Assembly (NCBI GenBank): GCA_000955785.1 | Contig: JYOD01000030.1 | Coordinates: forward strand, 63,976 to 102,417 | Origin: Burkholderiaceae bacterium 16 | GTDB lineage: Bacteria > Pseudomonadota > Gammaproteobacteria > Burkholderiales > Burkholderiaceae | Direction of reading: 5' to 3' | DNA: 38,442 nucleotides | Shown here: positions 24,452-33,293 of the stretch, in pieces | Layout of the letters: every line of letters begins with the position of its first letter | Numbering within the stretch: position 1 is the first letter of the stretch | The notes under the pieces: model-generated | The model's database searches: none | What the model was told of the DNA's origin: nothing | The model's input: the letters and a program-made list of their open reading frames with translations, nothing else | Made by a program: the position numbers and the translations under genes

Positions 24452-26584
24452 TCAGGCGGCCAGCTTGGAGATGTCGGCCACGCGATTGGCCAGCACGTGC
24501 AACGAGGCCAGCAGCGCCAGCCGGTTGGCACGCAGTTGCGCGTCTTCGGCCATCACCATGACGTCGGTGAAGAACTGGTCGACCGCCGCGCGCAGTTGCG
24601 CGAGGTCGCGCAGCGCGGTGGCGAAGTCGCCGTTGGCGAAGGCGGCGTCCACCTGCGGGCGCACGCTTTCCACCGCCTTGTGCAGCGCGCTCTCTGCGGC
24701 TTCCTGCAGCAGTGCCGGCTGCACCGTGCCAATGGGGTCGGTGTTCTTGCGCAGGATATTGGTGATGCGCTTGTTGGCCGCGGCCAGCGCTTCGGCCTCG
24801 GGCAGCGCGGCAAAGGTGCGCACCGCTTCCAGGCGGGCCAGGATGTCGTCCAGGCGCTGCGGGCGCAGGCTTACCACGGCTTCCACCTCATTGGTGGTGT
24901 AGCCCTTGTCCTTCAGGTAGCCGCGCAGGCGGTCGTACAGGAAGTCGGCGATCGCGGCTTGCGCGGGCTTGACCGCGGCGATGCCGGCGAAAGCCTGCTG
25001 GGTGAGTACCAGCAGTGCGTCGATCGACAGCGGCAGCGGCGTCTCGACCAGCATGCGCAGGATGCCGAGCGCGTGGCGCCGCAGTGCGAACGGATCCTTC
25101 TCGCCGGTGGGCGACAGGCCGATGCCCCAGATGCCGACCAGCGTCTCCAGTTTGTCGGCCAGCGCGACAGCCAGGCTCACAGGGCCGGCGGGCAGGGCGT
25201 CGCCGGCAAAACGCGGGCGATAGTGCTCGGAGCAGGCCAGCGCCACGGATTCGGCTTCGTCGTCGTGACGCGCGTAGTACGTGCCCATGGTGCCCTGCAG
25301 CTCCGGGAACTCGCCGACCATGTCGGTCAGCAGGTCGGCCTTGGCCAGTTCGGCGCCGCGCATGGCGGCCGCTTTTTCCACGGCAATGCCGGCGGCGCCC
25401 ATCGCGTCGGCGATGTGGCCGGCGATCTGCTGCAGGCGCTGCACGCGGTCGAGCTGCGAGCCGATCTTGTTGTGGTAGACCACATTGGCCAGTTGCGGCA
25501 CGCGCGAGGCCAGGGTCTTCTTGCGGTCCTGGTCGAAGAAGAACTTGGCGTCGGCCAGGCGCGGGCGCACCACGCGCTCATTGCCGCTGATGATGGACTC
25601 CGGCGTGTCCGTGGCCAGGTTGGAAACCACCAGGAAGCGGTTGCGCAGGTGGCCTTCGGCATCGGTCAGCGCGAAGTACTTCTGGTTGGTCTGCATGGTC
25701 AGGATCAGGCATTCCTGCGGCACTTCGAGGAAGACCTCCTCGAAATGGCAAGGATAGACCACCGGCCATTCCACCAGCGAATTGACTTCGTCGAGCAGGG
25801 CATCGGGCATGACGACCTGGTCGGCGCCGGCCAGCTCCAGCAGCGCGTTGCGAATGCGTTCACGGCGCTCGGTGTAGCTGGCCAGCACGCGGCCTTGCGA
25901 TTCCAGCACGGCGGCATAGTCGCCGGCCCGGGCAATCTCGATCTCGCCGCCGGACAGGAAGCGGTGGCCCTGGGTGGTCCTGCCTGCCCGGAGCCCCAAT
26001 GCACTGACCGGCACCACTTCGGTGCCGAGAAGGGCCACCAGACGGTGCGCGGGGCGCACGAAATGCACGGTGCTGCCGTCCGGACGCTGGTAGCTCATCA
26101 CCTTGGGGATGGGCAGCCTGGCGATGGTGTCGTCCAGTGCCGCCTGCAGGCCCGCAACCAGTTCGGCGCCGCGCGCGGTGTAGCGGTAGAAGAAGGCGTC
26201 GGCCTTGCCGTCGGAGGCGCGCTCCAGGGTTTGCCAGTCGATCGCTTCGACGCCCACCGATTTGGCCAGCGCCGCCAGCTTCTTGGCCAGCGGCGCCGTC
26301 GGCTCGCCGTTGGCGTCCAGCGCCACCGTCAGCGGCAGCACTTTTTCGCGCTGCTCGCGGTCGGGCGCGCTGCGGCGCACCCCGGTGACCTGCGCGGCCA
26401 GCCGGCGCGGCGTGGCGAAAGAGGTGACGGCGGCGCCGTCATCCAGCAGGCCACGCTCGGACAGGCCGGCGAACAGGCCCTGCGCGAAGGCGTCGCCCAG
26501 GCGCGCCAGCGCCTTGGGCGGCAGCTCTTCGGTGAACAGCTCGATCAGCAGCGTATCGTTCGAATCGGTCAGGGTTTGCGACAT
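24452..26584 (-). CDS. glyS: Glycyl-tRNA synthetase beta subunit
   Basis: This encodes 710 residues, near the usual length. It is the tRNA-binding subunit of the heterotetrameric bacterial GlyRS. The N-terminus [19 protein letters not shown] is the family signature. Other marks are [18 protein letters not shown] in [15 protein letters not shown], the [12 protein letters not shown] block, and the C-terminal anticodon-binding region with [21 protein letters not shown]. The ATG at 26584 is well placed. Unusually, the gene does not directly follow glyQ: a secreted unknown protein is encoded between them. Confidence 0.97.
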   Translation of the reverse strand: MSQTLTDSNDTLLIELFTEELPPKALARLGDAFAQGLFAGLSERGLLDDGAAVTSFATPRRLAAQVTGVRRSAPDREQREKVLPLTVALDANGEPTAPLAKKLAALAKSVGVEAIDWQTLERASDGKADAFFYRYTARGAELVAGLQAALDDTIARLPIPKVMSYQRPDGSTVHFVRPAHRLVALLGTEVVPVSALGLRAGRTTQGHRFLSGGEIEIARAGDYAAVLESQGRVLASYTERRERIRNALLELAGADQVVMPDALLDEVNSLVEWPVVYPCHFEEVFLEVPQECLILTMQTNQKYFALTDAEGHLRNRFLVVSNLATDTPESIISGNERVVRPRLADAKFFFDQDRKKTLASRVPQLANVVYHNKIGSQLDRVQRLQQIAGHIADAMGAAGIAVEKAAAMRGAELAKADLLTDMVGEFPELQGTMGTYYARHDDEAESVALACSEHYRPRFAGDALPAGPVSLAVALADKLETLVGIWGIGLSPTGEKDPFALRRHALGILRMLVETPLPLSIDALLVLTQQAFAGIAAVKPAQAAIADFLYDRLRGYLKDKGYTTNEVEAVVSLRPQRLDDILARLEAVRTFAALPEAEALAAANKRITNILRKNTDPIGTVQPALLQEAAESALHKAVESVRPQVDAAFANGDFATALRDLAQLRAAVDQFFTDVMVMAEDAQLRANRLALLASLHVLANRVADISKLAA

Positions 26585-26620
26585 GAATCGTTTCCAACAA
26601 GTTGTGGCACGCGCTGCGCC

Positions 26621-27268
26621 TTAGCAGCGCGGTGCAATAGTAGGTTCTACGCCGGACAACAGCCACAGGCCGTTTTGCTGGCGGAATTGCAGCGTGGTCG
26701 CTACGCACTGGCTGTCCGTGCTGCCGCCGCTGCTTGCGCTGCTGCCGCGGGTGCCGGGGGCGGGACGCGGTGCGAAGAAGCGGGCATCGAGCCGGCGCAG
26801 GCGCTTGTCGTAGCGGATCTCGTCGATGCGGCCACTTACCCAGAAATCGATCTTGGGCGGCAGCTGCGCGGCCGAGTAGTACGTCTTGATCTGGCGGCGC
26901 ACACGGCCGTTCACCGTCTCAGTCTCGGTCCACGTGAGCGGGTAACGGATCGCGCTCTCATAGGCGCGTAGCGGCACGCGGTGCCATCCCAGGTCCTTGG
27001 AGCCCGACAGGTCGCACGAGAATGTACGCACCAGCTGGGTCCACTGGTCCAGCGAGTTGTTAGGGCCGAAGGCGCCATGCCAGTGCCGGTCGATGGCCTG
27101 CTGCAGTGCCTGCGGATTGGCTTCGCAGATATTGGACAGGTCGGCCGGCAGGTACAGCGCTTGCGGGCTCGGCACGGGCGCCGAGGCCTGGGCGGCGCCG
27201 GACGCTCCCAGGGCCAGCATCGCCAGGGCAGCGCATCCGCGCAGCGCGCTGCGCGCCGCGCGGGTCAT
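26621..27268 (-). CDS. Secreted hypothetical protein between glyQ and glyS
   Basis: I do not recognise this 215-residue protein. It begins with a clear signal peptide ([21 protein letters not shown], cleavage probably after AAQA near residue 28). The mature part has four cysteines, in [25 protein letters not shown] and the final PRC, so two disulfides are possible. A Gly/Ser-rich stretch ([13 protein letters not shown]) separates the C-terminal Cys pair. Its ATG at 27268 overlaps the glyQ stop by four bases and its stop is 36 bases before glyS, so it is co-transcribed with both GlyRS subunit genes. A structural or binding role in the periplasm is possible, but nothing points to a specific one. 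Confidence 0.85.
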   Translation of the reverse strand: MTRAARSALRGCAALAMLALGASGAAQASAPVPSPQALYLPADLSNICEANPQALQQAIDRHWHGAFGPNNSLDQWTQLVRTFSCDLSGSKDLGWHRVPLRAYESAIRYPLTWTETETVNGRVRRQIKTYYSAAQLPPKIDFWVSGRIDEIRYDKRLRRLDARFFAPRPAPGTRGSSASSGGSTDSQCVATTLQFRQQNGLWLLSGVEPTIAPRC

Positions 27269-28224
27269 GCGGCGGCCTCGCGTTCGCACATCGGAAAGCC
27301 GAGCGACTCGCGCGAGTCGTAGTAGGCCTGGGCCACCAGCCGCGACAGGTTGCGGATGCGGCCGATATAGGCCGCGCGCTCGGTGACCGAGATCGCGCCG
27401 CGTGCGTCCAGCAGGTTGAAGGTGTGGGCGGCCTTGAGCAGTTGCTCGTAGGCGGGCAGCGGCAGGCGCTTGGCGGCGTCGGCCGGCGCGGCCTGCCCGG
27501 CGTCCTGCTTTGCCTCGGCGGCACCCATCAGGCGCTTGGCTTCCGCTTCGTGTTCGGCGAAGTGGCGGAACAGGATCTCGGTGTTGCTTTGCTCGAAATT
27601 GTAGGTGGATTGCTCCACTTCGTTCTGGTGATAGACGTCGCCATAGGTCAGGCGGCGCGTCTTGCCGTTTTCTTCCCACTCGGTCCACACCAGGTCATAG
27701 ATGTTCTCGACTTTCTGCAGGTACATCGCCAGGCGCTCGATGCCGTAGGTGATCTCGCCGGTGATGGGCTTGCAGTCGATGCCGCCCACTTGCTGGAAAT
27801 AGGTGAACTGCGTCACTTCCATGCCGTTGAGCCAGACTTCCCAGCCCAGGCCCCATGCGCCCAGCGTGGGATTTTCCCAGTCGTCCTCGACGAAGCGGAT
27901 GTCGTTCTGCTTCAGGTCCAGGCCCAGCGCTTCCAGCGAGCCGAGGTACAGCTCGAGGATGTTCTCGGGCGCGGGCTTGAGCACGACCTGGTACTGGTAA
28001 TAGTGCTGCAGGCGGTTGGGGTTCTCGCCATAGCGCCCGTCCTTGGGGCGGCGCGACGGCTGCACATAGGCGGCGCGCCACGGCTCCGGCCCGATCGCGC
28101 GCAGGAAGGTATGCACGTGCGAGGTGCCGGCGCCGACCTCCAGATCGATGGGTTGCAAGAGTGCGCAGCCCTGCCGGTCCCAGTAGGCCTGCAGGGTGAG
28201 GATCATTTGTTGGAAGGTCAGCAT
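27265..28224 (-). CDS. glyQ: Glycyl-tRNA synthetase alpha subunit
   Basis: The predicted protein has 319 residues, a normal length. This is the catalytic class II subunit of the alpha2beta2 GlyRS. It begins [20 protein letters not shown] and shows the class II motif 2 region [21 protein letters not shown] and [10 protein letters not shown], then [21 protein letters not shown], and motif 3 [14 protein letters not shown] variable Ala/Gln/Lys-rich insert lies around residue 240 ([16 protein letters not shown]). The ATG at 28224 follows a leader of more than 80 bases carrying a strong hairpin. The stop overlaps the next gene, a secreted unknown, rather than glyS. Confidence 0.97.
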   Translation of the reverse strand: MLTFQQMILTLQAYWDRQGCALLQPIDLEVGAGTSHVHTFLRAIGPEPWRAAYVQPSRRPKDGRYGENPNRLQHYYQYQVVLKPAPENILELYLGSLEALGLDLKQNDIRFVEDDWENPTLGAWGLGWEVWLNGMEVTQFTYFQQVGGIDCKPITGEITYGIERLAMYLQKVENIYDLVWTEWEENGKTRRLTYGDVYHQNEVEQSTYNFEQSNTEILFRHFAEHEAEAKRLMGAAEAKQDAGQAAPADAAKRLPLPAYEQLLKAAHTFNLLDARGAISVTERAAYIGRIRNLSRLVAQAYYDSRESLGFPMCEREAAA

Positions 28225-28275
28225 AAGCGAAGACTAGTAAGGGCCTGCACACAGGCCAGCAAGCAAGCAAGGGCG

Positions 28276-28305
28276 GGCGCCGGGCGGCAAAGTTGCCACG
28301 GCGCC
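28276..28305 (-). promoter_or_regulatory. Hairpin in the glyQ leader
   Basis: Two nested perfect stems are visible: GGCGCCG (28276-28282) with CGGCGCC (28299-28305), enclosing GGCAA (28286-28290) with TTGCC (28293-28297) and a two-base loop. If glyQ is transcribed from the TAGAAT box at 28331, this hairpin lies near the 5' end of the transcript, about 50 bases before the start codon. It has no U-tract, so it is not a classical attenuator. Confidence 0.5.
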
Positions 28306-28330
28306 TCACGAAGATCGTGCCAAACCCCGA

Positions 28331-28336
28331 ATTCTA
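28331..28336 (-). promoter_or_regulatory. Candidate -10 box for the glyQ operon
   Basis: On the minus strand the sequence is TAGAAT, one base from consensus, preceded by an A-run (seven A) that could act as a spacer. The predicted -35 position is GC-rich and poor. It is the best -10 match upstream of glyQ and would give a leader of about 100 bases containing the hairpin at 28276-28305. Confidence 0.35.
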
Positions 28337-28570
28337 TCGGTTTTTTTCGGGCTGCCCGCCATCGGCACGACCCTTGCATGAGTCACGGCATCCAATCCCG
28401 CCCGCGGGGCTGGCATGTGGTGTCGGCGTTTTGCAACGAATCGGGTAAACACCGAAGCCCGCTAAAGCTCTGCCGGATACTGGCCGTTAGTGTTTTTGTA
28501 TACAGTATTAAGCAGAGCTGTGCATAACAGCCGCAACCGTCCGAATCAATTCATCAGGGGGACACCGGTC

Positions 28571-28663
28571 ATGTCGCTACTTTCTCGGAAGCCTTATCTC
28601 GTCGCCATCGCAGTGATGATAGCCGTCGCCTTGCTGTCGGCAGTGGCTGGCGTGGCAGCCTGA
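28571..28663 (+). CDS. Possible 30-residue single-span membrane peptide
   Basis: The ATG at 28571 opens a 30-codon frame ending in TGA at 28661-28663. An AGGGGGA sequence at about 28556-28562 is a good ribosome site at a plausible distance. The peptide starts MSLLSRKPYLVAIAV and continues with a wholly hydrophobic Ala/Val/Leu stretch, giving a short basic N-terminus and one membrane helix. It stands alone on the plus strand between glyQ and the end of lnt. A 6-bp hairpin GGCCTG/CAGGCC (28674-28689) follows without a U-tract. Small membrane peptides of this kind are often missed by gene callers. Function is unknown, and chance is not excluded. Confidence 0.45.
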   Translation: MSLLSRKPYLVAIAVMIAVALLSAVAGVAA

Positions 28664-28698
28664 CGCGCCTGCTGGCCTGTCTGCAGGCCTGGCCGCCG

Positions 28699-30282
28699 TC
28701 AGCGTTGCTGGCGGCGGCGCCAGGCCGCCAGGGCCAGCACCAGCAGGCAGGCTGCCAGCGCCGGACTATTTCCCCAGCGCACATAAGGGGTGAAACCCTG
28801 TGTTCCCTGCACATTGGCGGTGAGCGTGCCGACCGTGAAGGCCGGCAAGCGCGCGGCCACCACGCCGTCCGGCGTCACCACGGCAGTCATCCCGGTATTG
28901 GTCGAACGCAGCATCGGCCGGCGCATTTCCAGCGCGCGCATGCGCGAGATCTGCAGATGCTGGTCCAGCGCAATGGTGTCGCCGAACCAGGCCAGGTTGG
29001 TCACATTGACCAGGATGTTGGCCGGCACCGGCTGGCTGCGCAGCGTCTCGGCGATTTCCTCGCCGAACAGATCCTCGTAGCAGATATTGGGTGCCACCAT
29101 GATGCCGCGCACCGGCAGCGGCGCCTGGTCCAGTCCGCCGCGGCGGAAGTCCCCGAGCGGCATCTTCATCATGTCCACGAACCAGTGGAAACCCAAGGGA
29201 ATGAACTCGCCGAACGGCACCAGATGGTGCTTGTTGTAGCGATACAGCCGTTCGGTCAGCGGGCCCAGGCCGAAGACGCTGTTGGTGAAATCGACCGGCG
29301 AATCGGCGCCGGCGGCGCCAAACAGCACGGAGGTGCCGCTGGCCACGGTGAAGTCGCGCACCGCGATGGCGATGTCGACGGGCAGGTCCTGCAGGATCAC
29401 CGGGAAGGCGGTCTCGGGCGTGACCACGAGATCGGCCGGGGCGGCGGTGATCAGGTCGCGGTATAGCTCGATGGAGCGCTGCACGCCGGCCGGTTCGAAC
29501 TTGATGTCCTGTGCCACATTGCCCTGCAGCAGCCGCACGGCAATGGGCTTGCCGGCCGGGGTAGTCCAGGCGACCGGCACCAGCGCGGCGCCGCCCAGCG
29601 GCAGCGCCACGGCTCCCGCCAGGGCGAGCGCGCCGGTGCGCTTGCCGCCCGGGCCGGCGCTGCCGAAGCCGCGCACCGCTGCCACCAGCAATGCAGCCAC
29701 CGTGGCCGCCAGCGCCCCGATACCGTAGACCCCGATCAGCGGCGCGAAGCCGGCCAGCGGGCCATCGGTATGGGCGTAGCCGGTCGACAGCCAGGGAAAG
29801 CCGGTGAACATCACGCCGCGCAGCCATTCGGACAGCCCCCAGGCCGCGCCGAAGGCGAGCGGCGCCAGCAGCGTCAGGGAGGCCGTGCGCGCCATCAGCC
29901 AGTGCCATGCGGCGGCGGCCAGCGCCGGAAAGAGCGCGATGAAGCCGGCAAGCAGCAGCACGGCAAGCAGCGCCATCCAGGCCGGCATCTCGCCATAGAC
30001 GTGCATGCTGATATAGAGCCACCACACGCCGGAGAGGAACCAGCCCAGGCCAAAGGCGTAGCCGGTCGCGGCCGCGCCGCGGGTGCGGGGCGCGTCGGCG
30101 ACCAGCGCCACCAGCCCAGCCAGCGACAGCAATTGCAGCCACCACCAGGTATGGGGCGCGTAGGCCTGGGTATGGGCGACGCCCAGGACGGCGGCCAGCA
30201 GCAGTCGGGGCAGGCTCACGCCGCGCGCGTTGTCGCGCCCGGCGCTGGCGGCGCCGGGCCATGCCTGGAGCAAGCGCTTCAT
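28699..30282 (-). CDS. lnt: Apolipoprotein N-acyltransferase Lnt
   Basis: This encodes 527 residues. Lnt adds the third acyl chain to the N-terminal cysteine of lipoproteins at the inner membrane. About six hydrophobic segments occupy residues 25-240. The periplasmic nitrilase-like domain follows, with the Glu-Lys-Cys triad visible as Glu290 in VVTPETAFP, Lys351 in RYNKHHLVPFGEF and Cys401 in PNICYEDLFGE. A final membrane segment lies near the C-terminus (SPALAACLLVLALAAW). Its ATG at 30282 overlaps the corC stop by four bases, the corC-lnt coupling known from many proteobacteria. It probably acts on lipoproteins such as the GDPD enzyme encoded in this window. Confidence 0.96.
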   Translation of the reverse strand: MKRLLQAWPGAASAGRDNARGVSLPRLLLAAVLGVAHTQAYAPHTWWWLQLLSLAGLVALVADAPRTRGAAATGYAFGLGWFLSGVWWLYISMHVYGEMPAWMALLAVLLLAGFIALFPALAAAAWHWLMARTASLTLLAPLAFGAAWGLSEWLRGVMFTGFPWLSTGYAHTDGPLAGFAPLIGVYGIGALAATVAALLVAAVRGFGSAGPGGKRTGALALAGAVALPLGGAALVPVAWTTPAGKPIAVRLLQGNVAQDIKFEPAGVQRSIELYRDLITAAPADLVVTPETAFPVILQDLPVDIAIAVRDFTVASGTSVLFGAAGADSPVDFTNSVFGLGPLTERLYRYNKHHLVPFGEFIPLGFHWFVDMMKMPLGDFRRGGLDQAPLPVRGIMVAPNICYEDLFGEEIAETLRSQPVPANILVNVTNLAWFGDTIALDQHLQISRMRALEMRRPMLRSTNTGMTAVVTPDGVVAARLPAFTVGTLTANVQGTQGFTPYVRWGNSPALAACLLVLALAAWRRRQQR

Positions 30283-31151
30283 GCGCCGTCCACTTCGGGC
30301 GGGTTGAGCGGGGCCTCGCGGCGGACCAGCAGCAGGTGCGCCTGGCGGGCGTCGGCGCGCAGGACTTCGAAGCGCATCGGGGGCAGCATCACCACTTCGC
30401 CGCGATGCGGCACGTGGCCGAGGTGGTTGCTCAGCAAGCCGCCCACGGTGTCGACGTCGTGATCGGAGAAGTGCGTGCCGAAGGTTTCGTTGAACTGCTC
30501 GATCTCGGTCAGGCCATGCACGCGCCAGCCGCCATCGGGCAGTTGCACGATCTTGTCATGGTCCTCGTCAAGGTCGAACTCGTCCTCGATGTCGCCCACG
30601 ATCTGTTCCAGCACGTCCTCGATGGTGACCAGGCCGGCGACGCCGCCATACTCGTCCACCACCATCGCGATGTGGTTGCGGTTGATGCGGAAGTCGCGCA
30701 ACAGGATATTGAGGCGCTTGGACTCGGGGATGAATACAGCCGGGCGCAGGGTCTCGCGCAGGTCGAACTCCTCGTCGGTGTAGTACCGCAAGAGGTCCTT
30801 GGCCAGCAGGATGCCGATGATGTTGTCGCGGCTGCCTTCGTAGACAGGAAAGCGCGAGTGCGCCGTCTGCCGCATGAAGGGGATGAAAGTCTCCGGCGCG
30901 TCGGCGATATTGACGGTGTCCATCTGGCCGCGCGGCACCATGATGTCGCGCGCGGTGAGTTCGGAAACCTGGAACACGCCCTCGATCATGGAGAGGGAGT
31001 CGGCGTCGATCAGGTTGCGCGCATGCGCATCCTGAAGCACCTCGAGCAATTCAGCGCGGGTATCGGGCTCGGGAGAGATGAAATCCGAGAGCCGTTCGAG
31101 CAGGGATCGGGGACGGTCGGCTGACTTCGAACTGGGGTAAGGGTCGTTCAT
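30279..31151 (-). CDS. corC: CorC/YbeX-type CBS-domain protein
   Basis: The predicted protein has 290 residues. CorC/YbeX has been linked to magnesium/cobalt efflux and, in E. coli, to ribosome maturation. It is cytoplasmic and lacks membrane segments. After an N-terminal region (LLERLSDFISPEPDTRAEL) come two CBS motifs, from about residue 70 (TARDIMVPRGQMDTVN) and about 135 (RPAVFIPESKRLNILL, HIAMVVDEYGGVAGLVTIED). The C-terminal CorC_HlyC domain follows (DGGWRVHGLTEIEQFNE, DVDTVGGLL). The ATG at 31151 was chosen as the family N-terminus. A repeat-filled gap of 310 bases separates it from ybeY, so corC-lnt may be transcribed separately. Confidence 0.95.
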   Translation of the reverse strand: MNDPYPSSKSADRPRSLLERLSDFISPEPDTRAELLEVLQDAHARNLIDADSLSMIEGVFQVSELTARDIMVPRGQMDTVNIADAPETFIPFMRQTAHSRFPVYEGSRDNIIGILLAKDLLRYYTDEEFDLRETLRPAVFIPESKRLNILLRDFRINRNHIAMVVDEYGGVAGLVTIEDVLEQIVGDIEDEFDLDEDHDKIVQLPDGGWRVHGLTEIEQFNETFGTHFSDHDVDTVGGLLSNHLGHVPHRGEVVMLPPMRFEVLRADARQAHLLLVRREAPLNPPEVDGA

Positions 31152-31248
31152 GGCGCGGCGAGCGCGGGGTGGATATCGGTTGAAGGATACACTAAAAGGG
31201 TTTGGGATCTGTGACGGGGGGTGTTGGGGGTTGGCTGCGGCCGCATAG

Positions 31249-31455
31249 GTCAAAGGCTTAGAACCTTAAAGTCAAAGGCGGTTTCACCCCCCTGCGGGGG
31301 GTGACCTACTTTCTTGTCTTGCCAAGAAAGTAGGCAAAGAAGGCGCGCCATACGGCCTGGTACACCTTGACGGCTCGCTTCGCATCGCGTGGGGGGCTCG
31401 ATTCGCATCGCGGGCGGGTGATTCCCGCCTTGGGGGCGGGAATCACGGCTACACC
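31249..31455 (+). repeat. Modular dispersed palindromic repeat, copy B
   Basis: This is the second copy of the element at 3868-4057. It contains GTCAAAGG boxes, an 8-bp hairpin CACCCCCC/GGGGGGTG (31285-31303), and the 12-bp palindrome CCTACTTTCTTG with its complement (31305-31316 and 31323-31334, loop TCTTGC). Next is the shared block 31370-31389, then a near-exact 17-base repeat of part of that block at 31396-31412. Last is a 12-bp perfect terminal stem GTGATTCCCGCC/GGCGGGAATCAC (31418-31429 and 31435-31446), followed by GGCTACACC. It fills the gap between the ybeY stop and corC start. Orientation relative to the flanking genes is the same as copy A. Confidence 0.87.
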
Positions 31456-31461
31456 TGTCTC

Positions 31462-32211
31462 CTAGACTTTGTTTTTGACGTTGCCGTCTGCCTGGTACGG
31501 GTCGGCGAAGCCGAGCGCCTGCAGCGTTTCCGTCTCGATCGCTTCCATTTCCTCAGCCTCGGCGTCCTCTTCGTGCTCATAGCCCTGTGCATGCAGCACG
31601 CCATGCACGATCAGATGCGCATAGTGCGCCTCAAGCGGCTTCTTCTGCTCGCGCGCTTCCTGCTCCACCACCGGGCAGCACAGCACGATATCGCCGCTGA
31701 CCGGATCGGACTCATGCTCGGCATAGGCAAACGTCAGGACATTGGTTGGGTAGTCCTTGCCCCGGTAGCTGCGGTTCAGGCTGCGGCCTTCTTCCTCGCC
31801 GACAAAGCGGATGGTCAGCGTGGCATCGGCGTACAGCGCCGACTTGGCCCAGGTCTGCACCTTGCGCTGCGTCGGCAGGCCGCTCCGTCCCTTGACACCC
31901 TCGCCGTACTGCAGCGCGAGTTCCAGCGACGGCGGCGTGGCCGGGGTGCCGGTGGTGGTGACCACGGGCGTGGCGGTGACGGCCACGGATAGCGCGTCGT
32001 GGTTGTCCGGGCGCACCAGCAGGCCGGCCTGCTGGCGGTCGTCGGTGTGCTCGGCCAGCAGCGCGAGCACGCCGTCGGCGGCTTGCGAGAGGTCCACGGT
32101 GATGCTGCGGCCGTCAGGCAACTGCACGCGCACGGCGTGCGCCTGGGTCTTGCGCGCGCGGCCGTCGGCGTCGAACAGGATCAGGCTGGCGGGGGAGGAG
32201 TTTGCGTTCAC
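31462..32211 (-). CDS. ybeY: Endoribonuclease YbeY with N-terminal extension
   Basis: The predicted protein has 249 residues from a GTG start; typical YbeY is about 155. YbeY is a zinc-dependent endoribonuclease in 16S rRNA 3'-end maturation and ribosome quality control. The core starts near residue 94 ([12 protein letters not shown]). It contains [19 protein letters not shown], the PTNVLTFAY stretch, and the zinc site [11 protein letters not shown] with His203, His207 and His213. The first 93 residues ([20 protein letters not shown], then a Thr/Pro-rich linker) match nothing I know. The start lies 14 bases after the phoH stop, so the extension fills what would otherwise be a 290-base gap and is probably translated. 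Confidence 0.93.
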   Translation of the reverse strand: MNANSSPASLILFDADGRARKTQAHAVRVQLPDGRSITVDLSQAADGVLALLAEHTDDRQQAGLLVRPDNHDALSVAVTATPVVTTTGTPATPPSLELALQYGEGVKGRSGLPTQRKVQTWAKSALYADATLTIRFVGEEEGRSLNRSYRGKDYPTNVLTFAYAEHESDPVSGDIVLCCPVVEQEAREQKKPLEAHYAHLIVHGVLHAQGYEHEEDAEAEEMEAIETETLQALGFADPYQADGNVKNKV

Positions 32212-32225
32212 GATGTTGCGTTCAG

Positions 32226-33224
32226 TTAAGCGTCTCGGTGTTGAGCGTGATATTCGTCATAGGCATCGACGATGCGTGCCACCAGCGGATGGCGCACCAC
32301 GTCGAGGCTGGTAAAGCGGGTCATGGCCACGCCGCGCACCTCGCGCAGCACGTGCTGCGCTTCCACCAGGCCGCTCTTCTGGCCGCGCGGCAGGTCGATC
32401 TGGGTGGTGTCGCCGGTGATCACCGCCTTGGAGCCGAAGCCGATCCGGGTCAGGAACATCTTCATCTGCTCGGGCGTGGTGTTCTGCGCTTCGTCCAGGA
32501 TGATGAAGGCGTGGTTCAGCGTGCGCCCGCGCATATAGGCCAGCGGCGCGATCTCGATCATCTGGCGCTCGAACATCTTCTGCGTGCGGTCGAAGCCGAG
32601 CAGATCGTACAGCGCGTCGTACAGCGGGCGCAGGTAGGGGTCAATCTTCTGCGCCAGGTCGCCGGGCAGGAAGCCCAGGCGCTCGCCGGCTTCCACCGCC
32701 GGGCGCGTCAGCACGATGCGCTTGACCGAGTCGCGTTCCAGGGCGTCCACCGCGCACGCCACGGCCAGGTAGGTCTTGCCGGTGCCGGCCGGGCCGATGC
32801 CCAGCGTGAGGTCATGCGAGAGCACATTGCGCAGGTAGTCGCGCTGCATCGGCGTGCGCCCGTGCAGGCCCGTGCGGCGCGTGTGCAGTACGGGCGATTC
32901 GTCCTCGAAGGCGTCGGCCTCGGCGGCGCCGGCGCCGTCCGGCACATAGGCGCCGTGCGCGGCGACCTGGCGCGCTTCGACCAAGCCGAGCTGCACGTCG
33001 TCGATCGACAGCGCTGTGCGGGCCTGGTTATAGAAGCGCTCCAGCGCGGCGGCAGCGTCGCGCGCGTAGGTGCCTCGCACCGTCATGCGGTGGCCGCGGC
33101 GCAGGATGGTGACGTCGAGCGCCTGCTCGATCTGGCGCAGGTTCTCGTCAAGCGGGCCGCACAGGTTCTGCAGGCGGGGGTTGTCGTCCTTGGGGGCGAC
33201 GAATTCGGCTGAGGGAATTTTCAT
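32226..33224 (-). CDS. phoH: PhoH-family ATPase (YbeZ)
   Basis: This encodes 332 residues. PhoH-like proteins are P-loop ATPases related to helicase cores; YbeZ works with YbeY in RNA metabolism. The Walker A motif is GPAGTGKT at 144-151. It is followed by [20 protein letters not shown], the Walker [20 protein letters not shown], and [17 protein letters not shown]-like N-terminal part covers about residues 25-80. The ATG at 33224 gives [15 protein letters not shown]. It lies 69 bases after miaB and 14 before ybeY, the conserved order miaB-phoH-ybeY-corC-lnt. Confidence 0.95.
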   Translation of the reverse strand: MKIPSAEFVAPKDDNPRLQNLCGPLDENLRQIEQALDVTILRRGHRMTVRGTYARDAAAALERFYNQARTALSIDDVQLGLVEARQVAAHGAYVPDGAGAAEADAFEDESPVLHTRRTGLHGRTPMQRDYLRNVLSHDLTLGIGPAGTGKTYLAVACAVDALERDSVKRIVLTRPAVEAGERLGFLPGDLAQKIDPYLRPLYDALYDLLGFDRTQKMFERQMIEIAPLAYMRGRTLNHAFIILDEAQNTTPEQMKMFLTRIGFGSKAVITGDTTQIDLPRGQKSGLVEAQHVLREVRGVAMTRFTSLDVVRHPLVARIVDAYDEYHAQHRDA

Positions 33225-33293
33225 CTGGGAACGAGTGGCGGCTTCTTGCGTTGCACCCGCCGGCGGCGGCCGGCAGGCGCAACCCGGCCTGGA

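Larger units (their letters stand above)
28225..28570. other. Divergent gap between glyQ and a possible small ORF
   Basis: This 346-base gap holds: short AGCA tandem repeats near 28257-28270; a two-part hairpin at 28276-28305; a minus-strand TAGAAT box at 28331-28336; a T-run (28341-28347); and an AT-richer stretch 28485-28512 with a small inverted repeat GCTGT/ACAGC at 28517-28531. I see no tRNA or known riboswitch. The AT-rich part could drive the plus-strand small ORF at 28571, but clear -35 and -10 boxes at correct spacing are not evident. Confidence 0.5.

Noticed and set aside
24437..26971. 844-residue open frame antisense to glyS
   Set aside because: This mirrors the glyS codons; its composition (rich in Gly, Arg, His, Gln, Val) is typical of antisense reading of GC-rich genes, and no domain is visible.
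28501..28531. LexA-type operator near the small ORF
   Set aside because: The inverted repeat CTGT/ACAG has the wrong spacing for a CTG-N10-CAG LexA box.
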